From: Altererythrobacter sp.
GTDB lineage: Bacteria; Pseudomonadota; Alphaproteobacteria; Sphingomonadales; Sphingomonadaceae
Direction of reading: 5' to 3'
Length of the DNA: 64,000 nucleotides
NCBI GenBank assembly: GCA_031178065.1
Contig: JAPSJS010000011.1
Span: 1 to 64,000, forward strand
Below the pieces are notes generated by a model, which was not told the origin of the DNA, made no database searches, and saw only the letters and a program-made list of their open reading frames with translations. This document shows positions 20,007-29,318 of this stretch, in pieces; positions within the stretch are counted from its first letter, which is position 1, and every line of letters begins with the position of its first letter. The translations under genes were made by a program, and so were the position numbers.

Positions 20007-21297
20007 GAATATCCTTCTGCTGGGCTCGGGCGGGCGCGAACATGCGCTGGCGTGGAAGCTGGCGCAATCCCGCCTGCTCTCGCGACCCGAGGATAAGTTC
20101 TATGCCGCGCCGGGCAACCCCGGGATCGCCGATCATGCCGAATGCGTCGCGCTCGATGCGACCGATCACGCGGCGGTGATCGCCTTCTGCGAGGACAAGC
20201 GCATCGGCCTGGTCGTGATCGGGCCGGAGGCGCCGCTGGTCGACGGGCTGGCCGATTCGCTGCGGGGCGAAGGCGTCGCGGTGTTCGGCCCCTCGAAAGC
20301 CGCTGCGCAGCTCGAGGGGAGCAAGGGCTTCACCAAGGATCTGTGCGAGCGCGCCGGGATACCCACCGCCGGCTACGTCCGCACAACCTCGCTCGACGAA
20401 GCAAAGGCCGCGCTTGGCCGGTTCGAGGCGCCTTACGTGCTCAAGGCCGACGGGCTCGCCGCGGGCAAGGGCGTGGTGATCGCGCAGGACCGCGCGGAAG
20501 CCGAAGCGGCGCTGGCCGACATGTTCGGCGGCCAGTTCGGGGAGGCCGGCGCCGAAGTCGTGATCGAGGAATTCATGGAAGGGGAGGAAGCGAGCTTCTT
20601 CGCCCTGACCGACGGTGCGACGATCCTGCCGTTCGGCACGGCGCAGGACCACAAGCGCGTCGGCGACGGGGACACCGGCCCCAACACGGGCGGCATGGGC
20701 GCCTACAGCCCGGCCAAGGTCCTGACCCCGGCGATGCACGGCGAAGTGCTCAAGCGCATCATCGCGCCGACGGTGAAGACGATGGCGGACGAGGGCATGC
20801 CTTATTCGGGCGTGCTCTACGCTGGCCTCATGCTGACGGAGGACGGGCCCAAGCTGATCGAATACAACTGCCGCTTCGGCGACCCCGAGTGCCAGGTGCT
20901 GATGATGCGGCTGGAGAGCGATCTCGGCGAACTGATGCTCGCCAGCGCCACCAGCAGCCTCGCCACGCAGCCGCCGGTCAAGCGCTCGGAGATGGCGGCG
21001 CTGACGGTCGTGATGGCCGCCAACGGTTATCCTGGCGCGCCCGAGAAGGGCGGCGCGATCGACCTCGGTCAGACGGAAGCGGAAGGCGCCAAGGTCTTCC
21101 ACGCTGGCACCCGGCTGGAGGGGGACACGCTCGTCGCCAGCGGCGGGCGTGTGCTCAACGTGACGGCATGCGGTGCGGACGTCACCGCGGCGCAGGCTGC
21201 GGCCTATCGTGCAGTCGCGGCGATCGACTTCCCGAGCGGGTTCTGCCGCCGCGACATCGGCTGGCGCGAGGTCGAGCGCGAAGCAGCCGGCAAATAG
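20005..21297 (+). CDS. purD: Phosphoribosylamine--glycine ligase
   Basis: [22 protein letters not shown]...[14 protein letters not shown]...[12 protein letters not shown]...[23 protein letters not shown]. Confidence 0.96.
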   Translation: MNILLLGSGGREHALAWKLAQSRLLSRPEDKFYAAPGNPGIADHAECVALDATDHAAVIAFCEDKRIGLVVIGPEAPLVDGLADSLRGEGVAVFGPSKAAAQLEGSKGFTKDLCERAGIPTAGYVRTTSLDEAKAALGRFEAPYVLKADGLAAGKGVVIAQDRAEAEAALADMFGGQFGEAGAEVVIEEFMEGEEASFFALTDGATILPFGTAQDHKRVGDGDTGPNTGGMGAYSPAKVLTPAMHGEVLKRIIAPTVKTMADEGMPYSGVLYAGLMLTEDGPKLIEYNCRFGDPECQVLMMRLESDLGELMLASATSSLATQPPVKRSEMAALTVVMAANGYPGAPEKGGAIDLGQTEAEGAKVFHAGTRLEGDTLVASGGRVLNVTACGADVTAAQAAAYRAVAAIDFPSGFCRRDIGWREVEREAAGK

Positions 21298-21304
21298 CGC
21301 GCGG

Positions 21305-22081
21305 TCAGCGGGTGGGGCCGGCGACGGTCAACGACACCCGCGATCCGCTTGCCATGACGTCGGCTTCGATCCCGAACACGGCGGCGAGCCGCTCGGCCGT
21401 CATAGTATCCGCGACCGTGCCATCGGCGACGATGCGGCCGTCCTTCATCCAGATCAGCCGGTCAGCGTAGCGCGCGGCGAGCGTGAGGTCGTGCATCACG
21501 GTCAGCACGGCCCGCCCATCGTGCGCGGCGGCGGCGAAGAGCTGGGCGACCTCATGCTGGTAGCGCGGGTCGAGCGCGGCGACCGGCTCGTCCGCCACCA
21601 GCAGTGGCGCCTCCGCCGCCAGCGCGCGGGCGAGGTGGACCCGCGCCAGTTCGCCGCCCGAGAGGGTGTCGGCCGCGCGGCCCTCGAACCCGGCAAGGCG
21701 GCAGGCCGCGATCGCCCGCGCGACTGCCGCCGTATCCTCGGCCGAGAGCCGGCCGGGCGCCGCGCCATAGGCGAAGCGGCCGAGCGCGATCACGTCGCGC
21801 ACCGGCATCGGCCAGGCGAGCGGGCGGGTCTGCGGCAGGTAGGCCGCCTTGCGCGCGCGGGCCACGGGCGAGAGGCCGCGGACATTCGCCCCATCGATCA
21901 GCGCCTCGCCCGCGTCGGGCGCGAGCAGTCCGAGCGCGAGCCGCAGCAGGGTGGACTTGCCCGAACCGTTGGGGCCGATCAGCATGGTTAGCTCGCCCGG
22001 TTCGAGCCGGAAGCTGGCATCTTCAACGAGCGGCCGCCCTTCTGCGCGATAGGCGAGCCCGCGGGCTTCGAGCACGCTCAT
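21305..22081 (-). CDS. ABC transporter ATP-binding protein (BtuD/FecE-like)
   Basis: MSVLEARGLAYRAEGRPLVEDASFRLEPGELTMLIGPNGSGKSTLLRL...LSGGELARVHLARALAAEAPLLVADEPVAALDPRYQ. Confidence 0.92.
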   Translation of the reverse strand: MSVLEARGLAYRAEGRPLVEDASFRLEPGELTMLIGPNGSGKSTLLRLALGLLAPDAGEALIDGANVRGLSPVARARKAAYLPQTRPLAWPMPVRDVIALGRFAYGAAPGRLSAEDTAAVARAIAACRLAGFEGRAADTLSGGELARVHLARALAAEAPLLVADEPVAALDPRYQHEVAQLFAAAAHDGRAVLTVMHDLTLAARYADRLIWMKDGRIVADGTVADTMTAERLAAVFGIEADVMASGSRVSLTVAGPTR

Positions 22082-23061
22082 CGCACGAGCCTCCCGCGGG
22101 CGGCGATCCAGACGAAGATCGGCGCTCCGATCAGCGCGGCGACGACGCCCAGTCGCAGTTCGCTGTCGGTCGGCAGGAGCCGCACGCCGATATCGGCGAG
22201 GACCAGCACCAGGCCGCCGAGCAGGGCCGAGGGCACCAGCAGGCGCGCCGGGTCGTAGCCGACGAAGGGCCGGACGAGGTGCGGCGCGACGATGCCGACG
22301 AAGCCGATCGCGCCGGCCAGCGAGACCGCCGCGCCGGTCGCCAGCCCCGCGCCGAGGATCACGGCGAGCCGCTGCCTTCTGAGGTCGAGCCCGACGCCCT
22401 CGGCCGCCTCTTCCCCCAGCGCCAGCGCGGCGAGGCCCCGGCGGGTGGCGAGCAGGATCGCGGCGCCGACCGCAAGGAACGGCGCGGCATAGGCGAGATC
22501 GGCGAAGCTGCGGTTGGCGACCGTGCCCAAGGTCCAGTTGATCATGTCGGCCAGCGTGAAGGGATTGGGCGCAAGGTTCATCAGCAGCGCCATCAGCGCG
22601 GCGGAGAAGCTCGACAGGCCGATGCCGACCAGGATCAGCGTCACCGCCGAGCGGGTCCGCAGCGCTGCGACGGCAACCACCAGCGTTGCCGCCAGCGCGC
22701 CCGCGATCGCGGCCAGGGGCAGGATCAGCGGCCCCGCGCCGGCGAGGCCGAAGAACAGCACGAAGGTCGCGAACAGCGCCGCGGTGGCGGAGACGCCGAG
22801 AATGCCCGGCTCCGCGAGCGGATTGCGCAGCAGGCCCTGCAGCGCCGCCCCGCTCATCCCCAGCGCAGCCCCGACCACGGCGGCGGCGAGCGCGCGGGGC
22901 AGGCGAATCTGCCAAACCACCAGCGCATCCCCCGGATTCCCTTGCAGGCCCAAGGCGCTTAGCACCCGCACCGGCGACAGCGGCACCGAGCCGAGCAGCA
23001 GGGCGAGCAGCACCGCGCCGGTCAGCGCGAGAGCGAAGAGAGTGTTCGCGCGGGCGGTCAC
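22078..23061 (-). CDS. FecCD/BtuC-family ABC transporter permease
   Basis: IRLPRALAAAVVGAALGMSGAALQGLLRNPLAEPGILGVSATAAL...AGAIGFVGIVAPHLVRPFVGYDPARLLVPSALLGGLVLVLADIGVR. Confidence 0.94.
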   Translation of the reverse strand: MTARANTLFALALTGAVLLALLLGSVPLSPVRVLSALGLQGNPGDALVVWQIRLPRALAAAVVGAALGMSGAALQGLLRNPLAEPGILGVSATAALFATFVLFFGLAGAGPLILPLAAIAGALAATLVVAVAALRTRSAVTLILVGIGLSSFSAALMALLMNLAPNPFTLADMINWTLGTVANRSFADLAYAAPFLAVGAAILLATRRGLAALALGEEAAEGVGLDLRRQRLAVILGAGLATGAAVSLAGAIGFVGIVAPHLVRPFVGYDPARLLVPSALLGGLVLVLADIGVRLLPTDSELRLGVVAALIGAPIFVWIAARGRLVR

Positions 23062-23927
23062 GATGTCTCTCCGCGGGCGGCTTGCGACAGGGCCTCGATC
23101 GCGTCGATCAGGAACCAGCCGCCGCAGCTCGTCCAGGCACCCTCAAGCGGCACCACGGGGCGGTTCTCGAGCTGCGCCTGCGCAACCGGATGGCGTGCTG
23201 CGCTCCAGATTTCGGCCTGGCTCTCGACGCCTTCGTAGAAGGCCGCGGCGACCACGTCGGGGTGCTCGTAGGCGAGCCGTTCGAGCGGCAGCGTGTTCCA
23301 GCCGGGCCGGTCCTGGAAGTTCGCGAGGCCCGCGGTGCGCAGGATCTCGTGAACCAGCGTTCCCTCGCCCGAGGTTATGCCTCCCGGCGTCATGTAGAGC
23401 GCGGTGCGGCGCTTCGCGGGCGGCGCGGGCAGGGCCGCGATACGGCGGTCCATGTCTGCTGCCACCTGCCGTGCCTCGTCCCCCGCGCCGAGCGCGCTGC
23501 CGACGCGTAGGACTTCGCCGCGCACTTCGGCGATGGTCTGCGGAAAGCCGATCTGAATCACCGGCACGCCCAGTTCCTCGAGGAACGGCACCACGTCGGC
23601 GCCTCCGCCGAACGAGCGGACGACCAGATCGGGCTGGAGGGCGAGAACGTCGGCCGTGCGCGGCCGGACCGTCGGCAGTCCCTCGGCCTCGGCGCGCATG
23701 TAGGAGAAGCGCTCCCCCGCATAGGGCGAGAGCGCGAGGATCGCGTCGCGCTCGGCGAAGCGGAGCACGTACTGGTCGGCGCAGTAATCGAGGCTGACGA
23801 TGCGCTGCGGCTCGGCGCCGGGCGCGTGAGACGGTTCCGGTGCCGAAGCGCAGCCGGTGAGGACCAGCATCGCGAGGCCGGCCGCCAACCGCCGCTTCCT
23901 TCGCATTCTTTCCGCTGCATCGCGCAT
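23058..23927 (-). CDS. ABC transporter substrate-binding protein (BtuF-like)
   Basis: Lipobox LAMLVLTGCAS; QRIVSLDYCADQYVLRFAERDAILALSPYA...ALQPDLVVRSFGGGADVVPFLEELGVPVIQIGFPQTIAEVRGEVLRVG; downstream of cobalamin riboswitch. Confidence 0.9.
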   Translation of the reverse strand: MRDAAERMRRKRRLAAGLAMLVLTGCASAPEPSHAPGAEPQRIVSLDYCADQYVLRFAERDAILALSPYAGERFSYMRAEAEGLPTVRPRTADVLALQPDLVVRSFGGGADVVPFLEELGVPVIQIGFPQTIAEVRGEVLRVGSALGAGDEARQVAADMDRRIAALPAPPAKRRTALYMTPGGITSGEGTLVHEILRTAGLANFQDRPGWNTLPLERLAYEHPDVVAAAFYEGVESQAEIWSAARHPVAQAQLENRPVVPLEGAWTSCGGWFLIDAIEALSQAARGETS

Positions 23928-24094
23928 GGCGGAACCCCGATCGCGCGCGGGGAGGCTCGGGCCCCGCATCGCTGGACAGTCTGGCCCGCCGGGGCACCTC
24001 ACCCCGGCGCCGGTAGCCCGGCCGACGGCTGTCGCTTCTGCGGGAAAACGCGTTTCCCGTCCGATAGAGCTGACCCGGCTCCCCGGACGAACGA

Positions 24095-24255
24095 CGCGAC
24101 GGCAGGTCTCCTGGCTTGCGGATCGGCGCCCCTGGGCCGTCTTCCCGGCAGTCGTTCCACCGCCAGTGACGTGATGGCCCGGGACTCCCCGCCTACAGTT
24201 GCGGGCACAGCGCCGGCATCGCACCGGCTTCCCTCTTAGCCGCAAAAGCGGCACC
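24095..24255 (-). promoter_or_regulatory. Cobalamin (B12) riboswitch
   Basis: Minus strand contains taagagGGAAgCCGGTGcgatgccggcgctgtgCCCGCaACTGTaggcggggAGTCcCgg..., GCCATCACGTCACTGG, ending in AAGCCAGGAGACCTGCCG; matches the conserved core of cobalamin riboswitches. Confidence 0.93.
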
Positions 24256-24308
24256 GTCTGGCGCGGCACTTGCGGCGCGCGAGCGCCGATTGTCAATGCC
24301 GGAGCGGA

Positions 24309-25028
24309 TCAATCCTCCGCCATCGCCTTGCGCATCTGCGCGAGAGCGGCGGCCTTGAGCTGGTGGACGCGCGGGACGCTGACGCCGAGCACGTCGGCGA
24401 TTTCCGACAGGTTGAGTTCCTCGACGAAGTAGAGCTGGATCACGAGCTGGTGCCGCTCGCCGAGGGCGGAAAGCGCGGCGATCAGGCTCTCGCGGTCCTC
24501 CTGCTGGAGGACCTGCCGCTCGGCGTCGGGTTCGTGCGAGGCGAAGGCCGTGTCGGTTTCCGAATAGCACTCGTCGAGCGAGTTCAGCCGGGTCTCGACA
24601 AGGTCGCTTTCGAGCCGGTGGAAATCCTCCACCGCCATGCCCAGCGCTTCGGCGAGTTCGGCGGGAGACGGCTCACGGCCCAGCAAGCAGTGGAGTTTCG
24701 CCCTCTGCCCCTCGATCATGCGCCGCTTGGCACGCGCACCGCGTGGATCGGGGGAGGCGCTGCGCAGCAGGTCCACCATCGCGCCGCGCACGCGCAGCTT
24801 GGCGTAGGCGGCAAAGCCGTCCTCGCTCGGCGCGTCGTGCTTCTGCGCGCATTCGGTCAGCGCGACGAGGCCGGCCTGCATCAGGTCCTCGACGTCGACG
24901 GTCGGCCCGCCGCTACCCGACAGGTGCCAGGCCAGCTTGCGCACCATCGGCAGGAACCGGGTCACCCGGTCGCCGACATTGCCGCGATAGGCCTCCGCCA
25001 CCGCGAACTTGGAATGGTCGTACCTCAT
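24309..25028 (-). CDS. fliA: Flagellar sigma factor FliA (sigma-28)
   Basis: LPMVRKLAWHLSGSGGPTVDVEDLMQAGLVALTECAQ...FAAYAKLRVRGAMVDLLRSASPDPRGARAKRRMI...QLYFVEELNLSEIADVLGVSVPRVHQLKAAALAQMR. Confidence 0.93.
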   Translation of the reverse strand: MRYDHSKFAVAEAYRGNVGDRVTRFLPMVRKLAWHLSGSGGPTVDVEDLMQAGLVALTECAQKHDAPSEDGFAAYAKLRVRGAMVDLLRSASPDPRGARAKRRMIEGQRAKLHCLLGREPSPAELAEALGMAVEDFHRLESDLVETRLNSLDECYSETDTAFASHEPDAERQVLQQEDRESLIAALSALGERHQLVIQLYFVEELNLSEIADVLGVSVPRVHQLKAAALAQMRKAMAED

Positions 25029-27130
25029 GCGGCCAAGGGCTCCCTGTCCATGTCCGGCGCCGGCTGGGGAGCCTGCGCCTGCTCGTCGCCGCCGACGACT
25101 GCGATGACGTCGATCGGCTGTGCGACGGGCAGTTCGTTGATCGAAAGGACCGCGCAGCCGGGCGCGCGCAGGCGCAGCAGGCCGGCCAGCGGGCGGCGGG
25201 CGCGCGGCTGGACGATCAACGCGGGCTTGCCGGCGCCCGGCTGACGGGCGGCCAGGATCGCGGCGATGCGTTCGCCGATGGAGCGGGCGAGATCGGGCTC
25301 GATCACGACGGTGCCACTTGCCGGATCCTGCAATCCGCCGACGACCATCTCCTCCAGCTCGGCAGCGAGAGTGATGACCGGCAGGCGCTCGTCGGGCGCG
25401 CACAGGCTGCCGACCAGCATCGGGCCGAGATCGGCGCGCAGCATGTCGATCAGGCGGTCGTGATCGGTCGTCTGCTGCGCCGCCTGCGACAGGCTGCCGA
25501 GGATCGGCAGCGGATGCGCGAGCGAAATGCCGTCGGCGAGCAGCGCGCGCAGCAGGCGCGTGACGGCGGCGAGCGAGAGCGGCTGCGGCGTGATCGTCTC
25601 GACCATCTGCGCGTTGCGCTCGCGTACCATGTCGAGCAACTCGCGCACCTGATCGGGGCCGAGCAGGTCCTGCGGCCGCGCGGAGAGCAACTGGTTGACG
25701 TGCGTGGCGATGACGCTTTCGGCGTCGACCACGAGATAACCCTCGGCCACGGCGAGATCGCGCGTTGCGGCGTCTATCCACACGGCCGGGCAGCCGAAGC
25801 TCGGGTCCCGGGTCGCCTCGCCCGGAAGCAGTGCGAGCTGGCCGGCCTCGCCGGTGTCGATCGCCAGCATCCGATCGGGGCGGAGCTGGCCCGCGCCGAG
25901 CGGCGCGCCGCCTAGCGTCACGCGGTAGCGGTCGGGCGGCAGGTCGAAGCTGTCCTTGATACGGAACTGCGGGACGATGAAGCCGAACGATTGGCACAGT
26001 TGCCGCCGCAGGCCGGTGAGCCGCGCGACGAGCGGTGCGCCGCGCCTGTCATCGGCGAGATGAACCAGCCCGAAGCCGAGCTCTATCGTCACGAGCGCCT
26101 GTTCGGAGATGTCCTCGATCGCGATCCGCGTCGCGTCGGGCGCGGGTTCCGCTTCTTCGACGGGCACGAAGGCCTTGCGCCGCCTGAGCGCGCGCCAGAG
26201 CGCGAAAGCGCCGGCGGCGAGCGGCAGGAAGACCGACTGCGGCATGGCCGGGATCATGCCCATGGCCGCGAGGATGCAGCCGACCGGCAGCCAGATGCCC
26301 GGCTCGGCAAGCTGGCCGCCGATCTGTCCGGTCAGGTCACGGCTGTCCGAAACGCGGGTCACGATCACCGCCGCGGCGATCGACAGCAGCAGGGCGGGGA
26401 TCGAGGCGACGAGCGCGTCGCCGACGGCCAGCGTCACGTAGAGCTCGCCTGCCTCGCTCGCCGACAGGCCGTGCGTGGCCATGCCGAGCACGAAGCCGGC
26501 GACGATGTTGACCAGCAGGATCAGCAGCGCCGCGATCGCGTCGCCCTTCACGAACTTGCTGGCACCGTCCATCGAGCCGTAGAAGTCCGCCTCGGTCGCG
26601 ATCTCGCGGCGGCGGGCCTTGGCTTCCTCCGACGTCATCAGCCCGGCGGCGAGATCGGAGTCGATCGCCATCTGCTTGCCGGGGAGGGCGTCGAGCGTGA
26701 AGCGTGCGGATACTTCCGACACGCGGCCCGCACCCTTGGTCACCACAACCAGGTTGATGATCATCAGGATCATGAACACGAACAGCCCGACCGCGAAGCT
26801 GCCGCCGATCAGGAAGGCGCCGAAGGCCTCGATCACCTTGCCCGCCGCGGCCTCGCCCTCGTGCCCGTTCATCAGCACGACGCGGGTGGAGGCGACGTTG
26901 AGCGCCAGGCGCAGCAGCGTCGCGAACAGCAGGACGGAAGGGAAGGACGAGAAGTCGAGCGGCTTTTCCGCGTTCATCGCCGCCATCAGGACGGCGACGG
27001 AGAGCGCGATGTTGAGCACGAAGAACAAGTCGAGCATCGCCGGCGGGATCGGCACGACCATCAGCACGATGATCGTCAGGATGCCGACCGGCAGCGCCAT
27101 CGACGGCGCGAGGAAGGAGCGCCAGGTCAC
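25025..27130 (-). CDS. flhA: Flagellar biosynthesis protein FlhA
   Basis: MALPVGILTIIVLMVVPIPPAMLDLFFVLNIALSVAVLMAAMNAEKPLDFSSFPSVLLFATLLRLALNVASTRVVLMNGHEG...VTKGAGRVSEVSARFTLDALPGKQMAIDSDLAAGLM. Confidence 0.97.
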   Translation of the reverse strand: MTWRSFLAPSMALPVGILTIIVLMVVPIPPAMLDLFFVLNIALSVAVLMAAMNAEKPLDFSSFPSVLLFATLLRLALNVASTRVVLMNGHEGEAAAGKVIEAFGAFLIGGSFAVGLFVFMILMIINLVVVTKGAGRVSEVSARFTLDALPGKQMAIDSDLAAGLMTSEEAKARRREIATEADFYGSMDGASKFVKGDAIAALLILLVNIVAGFVLGMATHGLSASEAGELYVTLAVGDALVASIPALLLSIAAAVIVTRVSDSRDLTGQIGGQLAEPGIWLPVGCILAAMGMIPAMPQSVFLPLAAGAFALWRALRRRKAFVPVEEAEPAPDATRIAIEDISEQALVTIELGFGLVHLADDRRGAPLVARLTGLRRQLCQSFGFIVPQFRIKDSFDLPPDRYRVTLGGAPLGAGQLRPDRMLAIDTGEAGQLALLPGEATRDPSFGCPAVWIDAATRDLAVAEGYLVVDAESVIATHVNQLLSARPQDLLGPDQVRELLDMVRERNAQMVETITPQPLSLAAVTRLLRALLADGISLAHPLPILGSLSQAAQQTTDHDRLIDMLRADLGPMLVGSLCAPDERLPVITLAAELEEMVVGGLQDPASGTVVIEPDLARSIGERIAAILAARQPGAGKPALIVQPRARRPLAGLLRLRAPGCAVLSINELPVAQPIDVIAVVGGDEQAQAPQPAPDMDREPLAA

Positions 27131-27981
27131 AGTCCGAACGCCCTGAACTTGCCGTAGGCTTCACCCACGTGCTGCGCGGCGCGGCTATCGAGGCCGTCGG
27201 TGCCGCCGAAGGTCGTCTGCAGAGTCTCCGCCATCGAGGGCCGCGGCGCAGACCGGACGGGCTCGGAGGCGAAGGTGCTGCGTGCCTGTGTGAAGGCGGC
27301 GGCGGGCGTCGTGGGCAGATAGCCGGCGCCCGATGCCGGCGCGATGGCGCCGCCCTGCTTGGCGCCTTCGACTTTGCCGCGCACCAGGTCCATGACTTCG
27401 CCGACCGAACGCGAGCGCCCGCCCTGATAGAAGATCGCGGGGTTGGCCTGCGCAGGCTTGGGGAACAGTGCGGCGGCGGACATGAGCGGGTTGTCCTGCA
27501 GTGCGCCGAGGAAGCTCTTGGCGCCGCCCGCGCCGAGGAAATGCGCGAGGTAGAGCTCGGCATGGTCCGGCTCACGGCCCAGAAAGCCGGAGAGTTCGCC
27601 CGCGTTGTCGCGCGCGAGCTCGGCCGCCATCAGGGAGGAGACTTCGGGATCGAAGCGCAGCGCCATGATCTGCGCGCGCATTCCGGCGTCGCCGACTTTT
27701 GCGCGGCCGCCTTCCTGAACGATCGCAGCCTCCGCCCAGCCGAGCCCGTGGGTCTTGCCGTGGCGGTCGAGCGTCTCGAGCCAGGTCGAGGAGATGAACT
27801 GGTAGAGCCCCGATGCGCTCGAGGTGCGCGCCCGGGCATTGCTGTCGAGATTGGATTCGATCTTGGCCTGCGCCAGCAGGTAGTCGAAATCGACGCCGGT
27901 CGCGGCCGATGCGCGAGCGATCGATGCCCGCACGCCGTCGGGCGGCGCTGCGCTGCGCTGGACTGGTGTGAGCCCTGACAA
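27127..27981 (-). CDS. Lytic transglycosylase (SLT domain) coupled to flhA
   Basis: IARASAATGVDFDYLLAQAKIESNLDSNARARTSSASGLYQFISSTWLETLDRHGKTHG; stop overlaps flhA start; no obvious signal peptide. Confidence 0.85.
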   Translation of the reverse strand: MSGLTPVQRSAAPPDGVRASIARASAATGVDFDYLLAQAKIESNLDSNARARTSSASGLYQFISSTWLETLDRHGKTHGLGWAEAAIVQEGGRAKVGDAGMRAQIMALRFDPEVSSLMAAELARDNAGELSGFLGREPDHAELYLAHFLGAGGAKSFLGALQDNPLMSAAALFPKPAQANPAIFYQGGRSRSVGEVMDLVRGKVEGAKQGGAIAPASGAGYLPTTPAAAFTQARSTFASEPVRSAPRPSMAETLQTTFGGTDGLDSRAAQHVGEAYGKFRAFGL

Positions 27982-28017
27982 GGTAATCCCCGGCTTGGTT
28001 GTACTCGCCAGGGTTTA

Positions 28018-28033
28018 AGCAAGAGGTGTGCCA
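28018..28033 (-). promoter_or_regulatory. Sigma-54 (-24/-12) promoter upstream of SLT-flhA-fliA
   Basis: Minus strand TGGCACACCTCTTGCT; GG and GC 12 nt apart, matches TGGCAC-N5-TTGCT. Confidence 0.75.
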
Positions 28034-28042
28034 ATAGCGGCG

Positions 28043-28411
28043 TCAGGCGTAGTAAGGCATCTCCCGCGCCACCGAGGGGCGGCCCGCACCGTAGAGGCTG
28101 ATGCGGCCGGTGAGCGAGCCCAGGCGGGCATCGACGTTGGCGGCGATCAGGTTGCGGATCTTGCGGTTAATCTCGTTCAGTCGCGCGACGGCGTCGAGCA
28201 GACCGCGGCATTCCTCGTCCAGCGGGGCGCCATCTGGCGTACCGTGGGTCTCGCGCTCGATCGTTTCGCACAGCTCCAGCTTGCCGTCGGAGCAGGTGAG
28301 GATGGAATCGAGGTCGAGGGCGGCAAGCGCCTGCCGCTCGCTTTCGAGAAGGGCAAGCATTTGCCGGAGTGCATCGTGCAGAGTGGGGCGAAGGGGGCTG
28401 TCGGTGGTCAT
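28043..28411 (-). CDS. flgN: FlgN-like flagellar chaperone
   Basis: LHDALRQMLALLESERQALAALDLDSILTCSDGKLELCETIERE...NEINRKIRNLIAANVDARLGSLTG; adjacent to flgM. Confidence 0.65.
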   Translation of the reverse strand: MTTDSPLRPTLHDALRQMLALLESERQALAALDLDSILTCSDGKLELCETIERETHGTPDGAPLDEECRGLLDAVARLNEINRKIRNLIAANVDARLGSLTGRISLYGAGRPSVAREMPYYA

Positions 28412-28698
28412 CGCTCGTTCCTCAGCATGAAGCCCGCGGCGATCATCGCGTCGGCGGTCTTGCGCGGATCGAGCCGGTAGCGGCCCTGCTCGATCGCCTG
28501 GCGAAGTTCGGTCACGCGCTCGCGGTCGACGGGCGCTTCGGTGCCGGCAAGGCCGACGCCGGTTAGGGCGACCCCGGCGGCCTGATCGGCGTCCGTGCCG
28601 GCCGGCCGCGCGCGCTCGCCGTGCGAAACGGGCGCAGTGCCCTTCGCCCGCAGGCTGCGCAGGATGCCGTTCGGCCCGTGCATGTCGATCCGGTCCAT
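28408..28698 (-). CDS. flgM: Anti-sigma-28 factor FlgM
   Basis: C-terminal VDRERVTELRQAIEQGRYRLDPRKTADAMIAAGFMLRNER; coupled to flgN. Confidence 0.8.
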   Translation of the reverse strand: MDRIDMHGPNGILRSLRAKGTAPVSHGERARPAGTDADQAAGVALTGVGLAGTEAPVDRERVTELRQAIEQGRYRLDPRKTADAMIAAGFMLRNER

Positions 28699-28727
28699 CG
28701 GTTCGCTCCGTTCGTGTACCGGAACCT

Positions 28728-28753
28728 AGGACGGCGGGGGATGGGGGAGTTTA
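28728..28753 (-). promoter_or_regulatory. Possible sigma-28 promoter for flgM (suboptimal spacing)
   Basis: Minus strand TAAA-N14-GCCGTCCT upstream of flgM. Confidence 0.35.
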
Positions 28754-28800
28754 AGGCGCCCGGCGAGAATTTGCCGTTCGGGCGGTCCGCTCTGACGTTT

Positions 28801-29301
28801 CTAGGGCAGTTCGACGCCGACCCGGCCGGGCTGGATCACCCGCGCGCGGATCGTGTTGCGCTTGTCGCCCGCGGGCCGGACGCGGATCCATTCTCCGACC
28901 GCGCCGCCCTCGAGCGCCTCGCCCTGACGGGACACGGTGAAACCGCTGCCCTGCACGGCGATCGAGACCGCCTCGCCTCGGGCAATCACCGGTTCGGCCT
29001 CGGCCGCAGCCTGCCCGGCCGTGACCGGCACGAACAGCCGCCAGCCGCCCGCCACCGGGCAACGCACGAGCACCGTGCTGTTGGCGCTGCCGTACCATTC
29101 GAACGCGAGCGGCATTGGACACTGGGTCAGCTTGAGTCGCCGGTCGACCGGCAGGCGCGCGCCGCCATCGGTGCCTTGCGGGGCGCCGGTAAAGCGGGCG
29201 ACCTCGCGGTCGATGCTGGCGAGGTCGTGGAAGCCGGCGGCCAGCGCCGGGGCCGCGGCGCCGAGCGCGGCGGCGAGGATTGCTGCTGGGATCAATCGCA
29301 T
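28801..29301 (-). CDS. flgA: Flagellar P-ring assembly chaperone FlgA
   Basis: Signal peptide MRLIPAAILAAALGAAAPALA; SANSTVLVRCPVAGGWRLFVPVTAG...VIARGEAVSIAVQGSGFTVSRQGEALEGGAVGEWIRVRPAGDKRNTIRARVIQPGRVGVELP. Confidence 0.88.
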   Translation of the reverse strand: MRLIPAAILAAALGAAAPALAAGFHDLASIDREVARFTGAPQGTDGGARLPVDRRLKLTQCPMPLAFEWYGSANSTVLVRCPVAGGWRLFVPVTAGQAAAEAEPVIARGEAVSIAVQGSGFTVSRQGEALEGGAVGEWIRVRPAGDKRNTIRARVIQPGRVGVELP

Positions 29302-29318
29302 GATGTCACCTTCCGATG

